64,000 nt of DNA from the NCBI RefSeq assembly GCF_024662235.1, contig NZ_CP096276.1, forward strand, positions 4,898,001 to 4,962,000. Direction: 5' to 3'. Position numbers and translations under genes: made by a program. This document shows, in pieces, positions 49,485 to 58,244 of this stretch. The stretch's first letter is position 1. The number at the start of each line of letters is the position of its first letter. A model generated the notes under the pieces. It worked only from the letters and a program-made list of their open reading frames with translations, made no database searches and was not told the origin of the DNA. This stretch comes from Pimelobacter simplex. Lineage in GTDB: Bacteria; Actinomycetota; Actinomycetes; Propionibacteriales; Nocardioidaceae.

Positions 49485-50848
49485 GCGGCGGCTCCGGTGA
49501 CCAGCCAGCGGTCGCCGGCGGCGCGGTGCACGAGGGTGATCATCCGCCCGCCCATGAAGAGCACGGCGAACACGACCCACAGCCAGGGCAGGCCCCCGCC
49601 CAGCGCACTCGTCAGCAGCACGAGCGGAGCGTATCCGGCCAGGACGAGCACGCCGGCGTACGCCAGGTAGCGGCCGTCGCCGGCGCCGATGAGGACGCCG
49701 TCGAGGACGAACACGATCCCGGCCACCGGCTGCGCCGCCGCGGCGACCAGGAGGACCGGGACGAGCGCGTCGCGCACGCCCTGGTCGGGGGTGAACAGCG
49801 CGCCCAGCCAGGGGCTCGCCGCGGCGAGCAGGACGCCGGTGACGATGCCGCCGACCACGCCCCACCACAGCATCCGCCGGGTGACCGCCCGGGTGGCGGC
49901 GACGTCCCCGGCGCCGAGGTGACGCCCGGTGATCGCCTGGGCGGCGATGGCGATCGCGTCGAGGACGTAGGCGAGGAAGCCCCACAGCGTCATCGCGAGC
50001 TGGTGGGTCGCGATCGGGATCGCGCTGCTGGACGTGTCGGTCGCGGTGAGCACGACCGCGTAGGTGGTGACGAGCAGGGACGCGCGGAGGGTCAGCGTGC
50101 GGATGATGAGCGGTACGCCGGCCCGCGCCGCCGCCCGTACCCCCGGCAGGTGCGGGCGCAGGGTCGCCCCCTCGCGGCGCGCGGCCCGCACCACGACCAG
50201 GGTGAGCGCGAGCGCCATGCCGCTCTGGGCGAGCACCGAGCCGAGCGCGGAGCCGGCGATGCCCATCCGCGGGACCGGGCCGGCGCCGAAGACGAGCAGC
50301 ACGTTGAGGACCAGGTTGGCCAGGTTGCCGGCGACGGCCACGACGAGCGGCGTACGGGTGTCCTGGAGGCCGCGCAGCACCCCGGTGCCGGCCAGGATGA
50401 GCAGCAGCGGGGTCAGGCCCACCGCGGCGACCCGCAGGTACGTCGTGGCGGGGTCGGCGACGTCGGGGGAGGCGCCGAACAGGGCGACCAGCGGATCGGC
50501 GAGCAGCACCGTGGCCAGCGTGACCGGGACGCCGATCGCCGCGGCCAGCCAGAGGCCGTCGAGACCTTGGGCCAGGGCCGCCGTACGGTGGCCGGCGCCG
50601 AGCTGGCGGGCGACCCCGGCGGTGGTGCCGTAGGCGAGGAAGATGCAGAGCCCGACGACCGTCATCACGATCGTCCCGGCGATGCCGAGCCCGGCCAGCT
50701 CGGGGGTGCCGAGGTGGCCGACGACCGCCGCGTCGCCGAGCAGGAAGAGCGGTTCGGCGACCAGCGCGAGGAAGGCGGGGACCGCCAACCGGGCGATCTC
50801 GCGGTCGAGCGCGCGCCGTGCGGACGGCGTCCGGGTGGGGGTGCTCAC
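49481..50848 (-). CDS. MATE-family efflux transporter (DinF-like)
   Basis: 455 residues, about 12 membrane spans. The opening REIARLAVPAFLALVAEPLF with DAAVVGHLG is the MATE/DinF signature; GVLRGLQDTRTPLVVAVAGN and the matching second-half repeat (WWGVVGGIVTGVLLA) support it. It probably exports cationic drugs or metabolites using an ion gradient. GTG start. Divergent from dnaB with 452 bp between them. Confidence 0.92.
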   Translation of the reverse strand: MSTPTRTPSARRALDREIARLAVPAFLALVAEPLFLLGDAAVVGHLGTPELAGLGIAGTIVMTVVGLCIFLAYGTTAGVARQLGAGHRTAALAQGLDGLWLAAAIGVPVTLATVLLADPLVALFGASPDVADPATTYLRVAAVGLTPLLLILAGTGVLRGLQDTRTPLVVAVAGNLANLVLNVLLVFGAGPVPRMGIAGSALGSVLAQSGMALALTLVVVRAARREGATLRPHLPGVRAAARAGVPLIIRTLTLRASLLVTTYAVVLTATDTSSSAIPIATHQLAMTLWGFLAYVLDAIAIAAQAITGRHLGAGDVAATRAVTRRMLWWGVVGGIVTGVLLAAASPWLGALFTPDQGVRDALVPVLLVAAAAQPVAGIVFVLDGVLIGAGDGRYLAYAGVLVLAGYAPLVLLTSALGGGLPWLWVVFAVLFMGGRMITLVHRAAGDRWLVTGAAA

Positions 50849-51300
50849 GGGTGTCCCGCGGGCGCCGGTGGATAACTAGGGCCAACTTGTGGAAACCGGG
50901 CTGCTGAGGTAGGCGCCGGTCGGGGCCGGAGGGCGGACCCCCTGCAACGCCGAGATGGCTGAAAGGTGAACGGGATCACACCGCTGTTTTTCGCCGTCCA
51001 CAGGTGTGCAACAGCGTTTTCGCAGGTCAGACGCTGTTTCAACAGCCGCACACCCCGCCTCTCCACAAGTTCCTCCCCAGCCCGTGCACACCGTTTCCGC
51101 GTGTCGTCCACGGTCGGCCGCGAGTTATCCCCAACCCTTGTGCATAGCCCGCTTTCGCCGGGCCGTCCGCGGGCCGTAGGTTGCCGGTTCGGAGCCATCG
51201 GCGCACGGCGGCGGGACCGGCACTCGCCATTGTGTCGGACCCCCTGGGCAAGGTGGGCACCGACCGAACCACGCCGGCCGATCACGAGGGGGACCAGACC
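50849..51300. promoter_or_regulatory. MATE-dnaB intergenic region with DnaA-box-like sites
   Basis: No gene is visible in these 452 bp. Near-matches to DnaA boxes occur: TTATCCACC on the minus strand (50867-50875), TTATCCCCA (51125-51133), and weaker TCCACAGG and TCCACAAG sequences near 50998 and 51063. It must hold the dnaB promoter; the dnaB ribosome binding site GAGGGGGA is at 51288-51295. Confidence 0.5.
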
Positions 51301-52710
51301 GTGAGCCTCACGGACGACGCGCCGTCCTGGACCGCGGAGCCACCCCAGGACTGGGGCGACGGCCCGGCGTCGTACGCCCCGGGTGAGGCGCCCTCGGGCG
51401 GTCGCACGCCGCCGCAGGACCTGGCCGCCGAGCAGTCCGTGCTGGGCGCGATGCTGATCTCCAAGGACGCGATCGCCGACGTCGTCGAGGTCATCCGCGG
51501 CACCGACTACTACCGCCCCGCGCACGAGTCGATCCACGAGGCGATCCTCGACCTCTACAGCCGCGGTGAGCCGGCCGACATGGTGACCGTCGCCGGCGAG
51601 CTCCAGCGGCGCGGCGAGCTGCAGAAGATCGGCGGGGCGCCGTACCTGCACACGCTGGCGGCCAACGTCCCCATCGCCGCCAACGCCGGCTTCTACGCCG
51701 AGATCGTCTACGAGAAGGCGATCCTGCGCCGCCTCGTCAACGCGGGCACCAAGATCGTCCAGATCAGCTACGCCGGCGAGGGCGAGGTCGAGGGCATCGT
51801 CAACGAGGCCCAGTCCGAGATCTACAAGGTCACCGACCGCAACAAGTCCGAGGACTACGCCCCGCTGTCCGACATCATGGACGGCGTCCTCGACGAGATC
51901 GAGGCGATGGAGAACCGTGAGTCCGGCATCTACGGCGTACCGACCGGGTTCGCGGACTTCGACGAGCTCACCAATGGCTTCCACGCCGGCCAGATGATCG
52001 TCGTCGCGGCCCGTCCCGCCATGGGCAAGTCCACCCTCGCGCTCGACTTCTGCCGCGCGGCCGCCATCCACAACAACCTGACCGCCTGCTTCTTCAGCCT
52101 GGAGATGACGCGCGGCGAGATCGTGATGCGCCTGCTCTCCGCCGAGGCCCGTATCCCGCTCAACCACATCCGCAACGGCAAGATGTCCCCCGAGGAGTGG
52201 GACCGTCTCGCCCGCCACGTCGCCAAGGTCTCGGCCGCGCCGATGTTCATCGACGACTCGCCCAACATGACGATGACCGAGATCCGCGCCAAGGCCCGCC
52301 GGCTCAAGCAGAAGCACGACCTCAAGCTCATGGTCATCGACTACCTCCAGCTGATGAGCTCGGGCAAGAAGGTCGAGTCCCGCCAGCTCGAGGTCTCCGA
52401 GTTCTCCCGCCAGATCAAGCTGATCGCCAAGGAGCTCGAGATCCCCGTCATCGCGCTCTCCCAGCTCAACCGTGGCCCCGAGCAGCGCGCCGACAAGCGC
52501 CCCGCCGTCAGCGACCTGCGCGAGTCCGGCTCCATCGAGCAGGACGCCGACATGGTCGTCCTGCTCCACCGCGACGACGTCTACGAGAAGGAGTCGACCC
52601 GCCCCGGCGAGGCCGACCTGATCGTCGCCAAGCACCGCAACGGCGCCACCCGCGACATCGTCGTGGCCTTCCAGGGTCACTACAGCCGGTTCGTCGACAT
52701 GGCGCACTGA
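51301..52710 (+). CDS. dnaB: Replicative DNA helicase DnaB
   Basis: 469 residues, full length without intein. N-terminal domain begins PPQDLAAEQSVLGAML; the RecA-like domain has TGFADFDELTNGFHAGQMIV, Walker A AARPAMGKSTLALDF, Walker B LMVIDYLQLMSS and the C-terminal LRESGSIEQDADMVVLLHRD. Hexameric helicase at the fork. GTG start with GAGGGGGA 5 bp upstream. It is the last core gene before the accessory island. Confidence 0.98.
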   Translation: MSLTDDAPSWTAEPPQDWGDGPASYAPGEAPSGGRTPPQDLAAEQSVLGAMLISKDAIADVVEVIRGTDYYRPAHESIHEAILDLYSRGEPADMVTVAGELQRRGELQKIGGAPYLHTLAANVPIAANAGFYAEIVYEKAILRRLVNAGTKIVQISYAGEGEVEGIVNEAQSEIYKVTDRNKSEDYAPLSDIMDGVLDEIEAMENRESGIYGVPTGFADFDELTNGFHAGQMIVVAARPAMGKSTLALDFCRAAAIHNNLTACFFSLEMTRGEIVMRLLSAEARIPLNHIRNGKMSPEEWDRLARHVAKVSAAPMFIDDSPNMTMTEIRAKARRLKQKHDLKLMVIDYLQLMSSGKKVESRQLEVSEFSRQIKLIAKELEIPVIALSQLNRGPEQRADKRPAVSDLRESGSIEQDADMVVLLHRDDVYEKESTRPGEADLIVAKHRNGATRDIVVAFQGHYSRFVDMAH

Positions 52711-52742
52711 CCCCGCCGCGGGTGTCGAGATGCAGCCAAAAC

Positions 52743-52764
52743 GAGGCGATCGAACTTTCGCCTC
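52743..52764. terminator. Hairpin downstream of dnaB
   Basis: GAGGCGA (52743-52749) and TCGCCTC (52758-52764) form a 7-bp stem with an 8-nt loop. No T-tract. It marks the border between core genome and island. Confidence 0.4.
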
Positions 52765-52798
52765 AAGAACACTGATTCAGTAGAGATTGGACTGAGCG

Positions 52799-53926
52799 AT
52801 GGCGCGCAGCGACACACTCCGAAGGGAGATCGCGAGCCTAGAGGCAAAGAAGGCTGGCTTCTCGAAGGTGATCGCCGCGCAGGAGAAGATCGCCGCCACT
52901 GCTCGCGAGGCGGCGCGGAAGAAGCGCGAACAGGCCAGTCGCTCCAAGAGCGCCACCACAGTTAGGACGGCTCTTGCAGCGGCCGAGCGCGAGGAGAAGA
53001 AGGCCGCGGCCGCCGAGGACAAGATTGCGAAGGCGCGGAAGGACATAGCGACGGCCGACAAGAGCATCGCTTCGAAGACCACGTCTCTCCGCACGGCTGA
53101 GGCGTCGGAGCGGAGGAGCGCGGAGAGTGCGCGGCGCCGCGACGACACCCGCCGCCGTCGAGACGAGATCAACCACGCTCGGGCCGTGGCGCAGGCAAGC
53201 GCTCCGCCGGCGCAGGTTCGCTACGTCGAGGTCACACCACCCCGGCCGGAGCAGCTCCGCGTCCTCTACCTCACCGCCAACCCAGACGCGACCGAGAAAA
53301 CGGTGACGAGCCCCGACGGTTCTGTTGTTGAGCAAGGCGCCTGGCTGCGCGTAGACCAAGAGGTTCGGCAGGTGAAGCAGGGGCTTCGAGGCTCGAAGTA
53401 TCGCGACCTCGTCGTCGTTGAGCACGCTCCCGCGGCGACGTTCAACGATCTCCTGGACGGACTCAATGACCACCGTCCGCACGTCGTGCACTTCTCGGGC
53501 CACGCCGACACGCTCGGCGTGTGGATGGATAACGAGGCTGGTGACACGGACGGACACGACGTCGATTTCTCGCTCCTAGCGCGGCTGCTTGGCGCGACCG
53601 ACGAGCCACCGCGGCTCGTTGTTCTCAACGCATGCGAGAGCATCGAGGGAGCCGACGATCTGCTGCAGACCGTCCCGTTGGTGATCGGCATGTCCGACGC
53701 GCTTGATGACACTGCTGCGATCGTTTTCGCAAGGTCCTTCTATGCCGCGCTGGCCTCGGCGCAGTCCGTCGCTTCGGCGGTCGAGCAGGCCAAGGTGCAG
53801 ATGCTCGCGGCGTCGATGATCGACGCGGATCAGGCGGACGATTCCACGCTCCCGACCCTTCGTGCACGCGATGATGTTGATCCGGCGACGCTCATCCTGG
53901 TGACACCGCCGCACGCCGCGAGCTAA
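52799..53926 (+). CDS. CHAT-domain (caspase-like) protein with N-terminal coiled coil
   Basis: 375 residues. Residues 1-125 are a long Lys/Glu/Ala/Arg coiled coil ([20 protein letters not shown] and similar). The C-terminal half is a CHAT protease domain: [12 protein letters not shown] at its start, catalytic His235 in VVHFSGHAD and Cys279 in VVLNACES, with [13 protein letters not shown] and [20 protein letters not shown] after it. CHAT proteases act in several bacterial defence and cell-death systems. It sits 102 bp before a type I RM operon on the same strand, suggesting a shared defence role; substrate unknown. The start lacks a clear ribosome binding site. Confidence 0.87.
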   Translation: MARSDTLRREIASLEAKKAGFSKVIAAQEKIAATAREAARKKREQASRSKSATTVRTALAAAEREEKKAAAAEDKIAKARKDIATADKSIASKTTSLRTAEASERRSAESARRRDDTRRRRDEINHARAVAQASAPPAQVRYVEVTPPRPEQLRVLYLTANPDATEKTVTSPDGSVVEQGAWLRVDQEVRQVKQGLRGSKYRDLVVVEHAPAATFNDLLDGLNDHRPHVVHFSGHADTLGVWMDNEAGDTDGHDVDFSLLARLLGATDEPPRLVVLNACESIEGADDLLQTVPLVIGMSDALDDTAAIVFARSFYAALASAQSVASAVEQAKVQMLAASMIDADQADDSTLPTLRARDDVDPATLILVTPPHAAS

Positions 53927-54028
53927 CGAACGCGCTCACCGCGCGGGCTGCCGGACCCTTTCGTCCGCGCGCCTGCCGCATGGTGGATACGGTTGTCCTC
54001 GCGTAGTGGTGCGATGACGAGGAGCCGT

Positions 54029-55576
54029 ATGACCGAGGACGAGGCGCGCGCGGCTGCGCTCGCCCTGCTGCCGCGGCGCCAGGACGCCCTCACTCTTTCC
54101 GAGCTGGAGCAGTACCTCGCCTCGGCGGCGGATCTGCTGCGCGGCAGCATCGATCAGGCCGACTTCAAGGCGTACATCTTCCCGCTGATGTTCTTCAAGC
54201 GGATCAGCGACGTCTACCTCGAGGAGTACGCCCAGGCGCTCGATGAGTCCGGCGGTGACCATGAGTTCGCTCTGTTCGCGGAGAACCACCGGTTCGCGAT
54301 TCCCGAGGGCAGTCTGTGGGGCGACGTCCGCAGCCACACACAACACATCGGGACCGCGCTCCAGACGGCGTTCCGCGAGATCGAGAAGGCCAACCCCGAC
54401 ACGCTCTACGGCATCTTCGGCAACGCCAGCTGGACCAACAAGGACAAGCTGCCTGACCGAAGACTCGCTGATCTCATCGAGCACTTCTCCGCCCAGCCGC
54501 TCACCAACGCAGCCGTGGCACCGGACGTGTTCGGCAATGCGTATGAGTACCTGATCAAGCGATTTGCCGACCAATCCAACAAGAAGGCGGGCGAGTACTA
54601 CACCCCGCGCTCGATCGTCGGGCTGCTCGTCAACATCCTCAACCCTCAGGAGGGCGAGACGGTCTACGACCCAGCCTGCGGCACCGGCGGTATGCTGATC
54701 GAGGTCATCGACCATGTGAAGGCCGCGGGCGGCAACCCGAAGACACTGTGGAGCAAGCTCTTCGGGCAGGAGAAGGTGCTCGCCACTTCGGCGATCGCCC
54801 GGATGAACCTGCTGCTCCACGGCGTCGAGGACTTCAAGATCGTCCGCGAGGACACCCTGCGCAACCCCGCTTTCTACAGCGGGAACCACCTCGCCCAGTT
54901 CGACTGCGTCGTCGCCAACCCACCGTTCTCGTTGAAGAACTGGGGCTACCCCGAGTGGGGGTCGGACAAGTGGGGACGCAACCAGCTCGGTGGTGTCCCA
55001 CCCAAGGGGTACGCGGACTGGGCGTGGGTGCAGCACATGCTCACCTCGGCGAAGCCGACGAACGGTCGCGTCGCCGTCGTCCTGCCGCAAGGTGCGCTGT
55101 TCCGCCAGGGCGCCGAGGCCCGCATCCGCACGCACATCCTCAAGGCCGATCTCGTCGATGCCGTCATCGGGCTCGCGCCCAACCTGTTCTACGGGACCGG
55201 ACTGGCCGCCTGTGTGCTGATCCTGCGCCACCACAAGGAGCCTGACGAGCGCGGCAAGGTCCTGTTCATCAACGGCGAGGACCTTTTCAAGCGCGGCCGC
55301 AACCAGAACACCTTTGAGCCCGATCACGCCCAGACGATCTTGGATGCCTACGAGTTGTACGGCTATACAGATGGTCGGTCCCGCGTGGTCGACCTGGCGG
55401 AGATCGCAGCCAACGACTTCAACCTCAACATCCCGCTCTACGTCGCACCCGCCGACTCCGGCGAGAAGCTGACCCTCGCCGACGCCCTGTCCCACCTGGA
55501 AGCAGCACACGCGCAAGCGACTCAGACTCGCGCAGCGCTGGAAGCCGAGCTCGCGAAGTGGGGGCTTTCAACATGA
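54029..55576 (+). CDS. hsdM: Type I RM methyltransferase subunit, NPPF class (M1)
   Basis: 515 residues. The HsdM N-terminal helical domain (SELEQYLASAADLLRGSIDQ, YIFPLMFFKRISDVY) precedes an N6-adenine methylase fold with motif I DPACGTGGM from residue 214 and motif IV NPPF at 297-300. NPPF type I subunits make m6A. The C-terminal helix (LTLADALSHLEAAHAQATQT) contacts HsdS. ATG at 54029 with GAGGAG 5 bp upstream; earlier ATG codons at 53993 and 54014 are possible. It overlaps hsdM2 by ATGA. Confidence 0.95.
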   Translation: MTEDEARAAALALLPRRQDALTLSELEQYLASAADLLRGSIDQADFKAYIFPLMFFKRISDVYLEEYAQALDESGGDHEFALFAENHRFAIPEGSLWGDVRSHTQHIGTALQTAFREIEKANPDTLYGIFGNASWTNKDKLPDRRLADLIEHFSAQPLTNAAVAPDVFGNAYEYLIKRFADQSNKKAGEYYTPRSIVGLLVNILNPQEGETVYDPACGTGGMLIEVIDHVKAAGGNPKTLWSKLFGQEKVLATSAIARMNLLLHGVEDFKIVREDTLRNPAFYSGNHLAQFDCVVANPPFSLKNWGYPEWGSDKWGRNQLGGVPPKGYADWAWVQHMLTSAKPTNGRVAVVLPQGALFRQGAEARIRTHILKADLVDAVIGLAPNLFYGTGLAACVLILRHHKEPDERGKVLFINGEDLFKRGRNQNTFEPDHAQTILDAYELYGYTDGRSRVVDLAEIAANDFNLNIPLYVAPADSGEKLTLADALSHLEAAHAQATQTRAALEAELAKWGLST

Positions 55577-57066
55577 GCCGGCAGATCAGCCAGCGCGAGT
55601 TGGAGGCCTACCTGTGGGGCGCAGCGATCGTGCTCCGGGGCCTCATCGACGCAGGCGACTACAAGCAGTACATCTTTCCGCTCGTCTTCCTGAAGCGGAT
55701 CTCCGACGTCTACGACGAGGAGCACGCCGCCGCCATGGAGGTGTACGACGACGAGGAGCTCGCCGACCTCCCCGAGAACCACCGCTTCGCCATCCCAGAC
55801 GGCTCCCACTGGGACGACATCCGCGGCCTCACCCAGAACATCGGGACCAACCTTCTGCACGCGATGCGCGCCATCGAGAAGGCCAACCCCGACACCCTGC
55901 CAGGAGTCTTCGGCGACGGCGACTGGGGCAACAAGGACCTGCTCCCCGACTCGACCCTCAGCGACCTGATTGAGCACTTCTCCACCAAGACGCTCTCGAT
56001 CGCCAACCTGCCCGAAGACGAGCTCGGCAACGGCTACGAGTACCTGATCAAGAAGTTCGCCGACGACTCGGGACACACCGCCCAGGAGTTCTACACCAAC
56101 CGCACACTCGTGCACCTCATGACAATGATGCTCGAACCCCAACCCGGGGAGTCGGTCTACGACCCGACCTGCGGCACCGGCGGAATGCTCATCTCAACCG
56201 CGGCCGAGGTGAAGCGACAGGGCAAGGAGTGGCGCAACCTGCGTCTCTACGGGCAGGAACTCAACTATGGGACCTCCGCCATCGCCCGGATGAACCTGTT
56301 CCTCCACGGCATCACAGACGGCCACGTCGCCCACGGCGACACCCTCAGCCGACCGGCATTCCTCAACGCCAAAGGCGGGTTGCAGACCTTCGACGTCGTG
56401 CTCGCCAACCCGCCGTACTCGATCAAGGCATGGAACCGCGATGCCTTCGCGAAGGACCGATACGGGCGCAACTTGTGGGGAGTCCCGCCGCAGAACACCG
56501 CCGACTACGCCTTCATCCAGCACATCGCCAAGAGCCTCGACCCGGACGCCGGTCGAGCGGCGATCCTCCTTCCTCATGGGGTCCTGCACCGTGTTGGTGA
56601 GGCGGCGATACGCCGAGCCATGATCGAGTCTGATCTCGTAGAAGCGGTCATCGGGCTGGCCCATGGCCTCTTCTACAACTCGGGCATGGAAGCGATCGTC
56701 CTAATCCTCAACGCCCGAAAGCCTGCGGGTCGGCGACGCAAGGTGCTCTTCGTCGATGCGAAGCGGGCCTACTACCGAGACGGCCCCCAGTCCTTCCTTA
56801 GCGACGCTCACCAGACCGAGATCCTGGATGCCTATCGCAGCTTCGAGGTCAAGCCAGGATTCGCCGCGATCGCGGACCTGGATGCGATCTCCGCAAAGGG
56901 CAACACCCTCGCGATTTCCGCCTACGTCGCCGGACCCGAGGTCGCCGACGCAGCGGCGGCTGCACCTATTGAGGACACGGTTGGCAATTGGCGCGCGGCA
57001 GCGGCGGCATCGGATGCGGCCGTCAAGGACGTCATCGCGATGCTCCGGGCAGAGGTGTCCGCGTGA
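55573..57066 (+). CDS. hsdM: Type I RM methyltransferase subunit, NPPY class (M2)
   Basis: 497 residues, clearly related to the preceding HsdM: SQRELEAYLWGAAIVLRGLI, YIFPLVFLKRISDVYDEEHA, motif I DPTCGTGGM from residue 197, and motif IV NPPY at 279-282 instead of NPPF. In type I systems with two different M subunits, the NPPY subunit makes N4-methylcytosine on one half-site while the NPPF subunit makes m6A on the other. The C-terminal Ala-rich helix likely binds HsdS. ATG overlaps the M1 stop; GTGA overlap with hsdS. Confidence 0.95.
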   Translation: MSRQISQRELEAYLWGAAIVLRGLIDAGDYKQYIFPLVFLKRISDVYDEEHAAAMEVYDDEELADLPENHRFAIPDGSHWDDIRGLTQNIGTNLLHAMRAIEKANPDTLPGVFGDGDWGNKDLLPDSTLSDLIEHFSTKTLSIANLPEDELGNGYEYLIKKFADDSGHTAQEFYTNRTLVHLMTMMLEPQPGESVYDPTCGTGGMLISTAAEVKRQGKEWRNLRLYGQELNYGTSAIARMNLFLHGITDGHVAHGDTLSRPAFLNAKGGLQTFDVVLANPPYSIKAWNRDAFAKDRYGRNLWGVPPQNTADYAFIQHIAKSLDPDAGRAAILLPHGVLHRVGEAAIRRAMIESDLVEAVIGLAHGLFYNSGMEAIVLILNARKPAGRRRKVLFVDAKRAYYRDGPQSFLSDAHQTEILDAYRSFEVKPGFAAIADLDAISAKGNTLAISAYVAGPEVADAAAAAPIEDTVGNWRAAAAASDAAVKDVIAMLRAEVSA

Positions 57067-58244
57067 GCCTCAACATGGACAAGTGCACATGGAAGCGCGT
57101 CCGTCTCGGCGACGTGATCACGCGCTCGCGCAAACAGGTCGACCCTATCGAGGCAGGGATCGAGCGCTACGTCGCCGGCGGCCACATCGCCAGCGACTCG
57201 ATCACAGTCGAACGCTGGGGTGACCCGACCGACGGGCAGATGGGCTCCACCTTCCGGTATGTCTTCCAGCCCGATCAGATCCTCTTCGTCTCGGCTCGCC
57301 CCTACCTGCGCAAGATGGGCGTCGTCGCCTTCTCTGGTGTCGTAGCCGATAAGACGTACGTCCTTGACGCCATTCCCGAGAACGGTCTGCTTCAGGAGTT
57401 CTTGCCGTTCGTCCTCTCCTCCGACCGGTTCGTCGAGTACGCGACCAGCGAGGCCACCGGGTCAATGAACCCTCGCCTGCTTTGGGGGCCACTACAACGC
57501 TACGAGTTCGACCTACCGCCCCTCCAGGAGCAGAAGCGCATCGCCGACCTTCTCTGGGCCGTCGAGAACGAATCACGGGCCCGCGCCGGTGCAGTGAACG
57601 CGTGGCAAGAGTTGCGGGCTGCCCACTTGCAGGACCGGATGCACTCCATCGCTGCGACCTCGGGCACCGTGGACTTGGACGCCCTGATCGAGCCTGGGCG
57701 CCCCATCACGTACGGCATCCTGATGCCCGGCACTGGGCACCCCGGTGGTGTTCCTGTCGTCAAGGTGAGGGATTTCCCGGAGGGTCATATCAAGGAAGAG
57801 GGACTCCTCCTCACCTCGCCGGAGCTTGCATATGAGTATCGACGATCGACCCTGAAGTCCGGTGACCTTCTCATTTCGATCCGAGGAACCGTTGGCCGCC
57901 TTGCGGAGGTTCCCGCATCGCTCGATGGCGCCAACATCACGCAGGACACGGCTCGGCTGACGATTGCACCTGAGCATGACCGTAGATTCGTGCGACTCGT
58001 GCTGGAGTCAGACTTTGTCAGAACACAGATCCGCCGGCATACGACTGGACTTGCCGTAAAGGGCCTGAACATTGGCGCCCTTCGGAAACTGCAAATCCCC
58101 GTCCCGAGTGTTGGCTCGAGCGAGCACGACCTCGTTCGAGAGGCGGCTGAGATCGAGGAGGCGATCAGACGGGCCGAGGACACCCTCTCGGCGTCCCGGG
58201 ATCTGGGCACTGCACTTCTAGCCGAAGTCTTCGGTGATGACTGA
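57063..58244 (+). CDS. hsdS: Type I RM specificity subunit HsdS
   Basis: 393 residues. Two target-recognition domains: TRD1 about 1-165, then the conserved region PPLQEQKRIADLLWAVENES (about 160-195), TRD2 about 200-345, and the second conserved region with LQIPVPSVGSSEHDLV and EIEEAIRRAEDTLSASRD. Each TRD reads one half of a bipartite target; the sequence cannot be predicted by eye. GTG start overlaps the hsdM2 stop. The TRDs are less GC-rich than the neighbours, as usual for these variable segments. Confidence 0.92.
   Translation: MSLNMDKCTWKRVRLGDVITRSRKQVDPIEAGIERYVAGGHIASDSITVERWGDPTDGQMGSTFRYVFQPDQILFVSARPYLRKMGVVAFSGVVADKTYVLDAIPENGLLQEFLPFVLSSDRFVEYATSEATGSMNPRLLWGPLQRYEFDLPPLQEQKRIADLLWAVENESRARAGAVNAWQELRAAHLQDRMHSIAATSGTVDLDALIEPGRPITYGILMPGTGHPGGVPVVKVRDFPEGHIKEEGLLLTSPELAYEYRRSTLKSGDLLISIRGTVGRLAEVPASLDGANITQDTARLTIAPEHDRRFVRLVLESDFVRTQIRRHTTGLAVKGLNIGALRKLQIPVPSVGSSEHDLVREAAEIEEAIRRAEDTLSASRDLGTALLAEVFGDD

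Noticed and set aside
50940..51010. Stretch GCCGAGATGGCTGAAAGG resembling part of a tRNA
   Set aside because: No matching acceptor stem, T-arm or anticodon arm can be built around it.
52799..53926. Treating the CHAT gene as a component of a CRISPR type III-E or TPR-CHAT system
   Set aside because: No TPR repeats, no gRAMP-like gene and no CRISPR array are present nearby; only the protease domain is shared.
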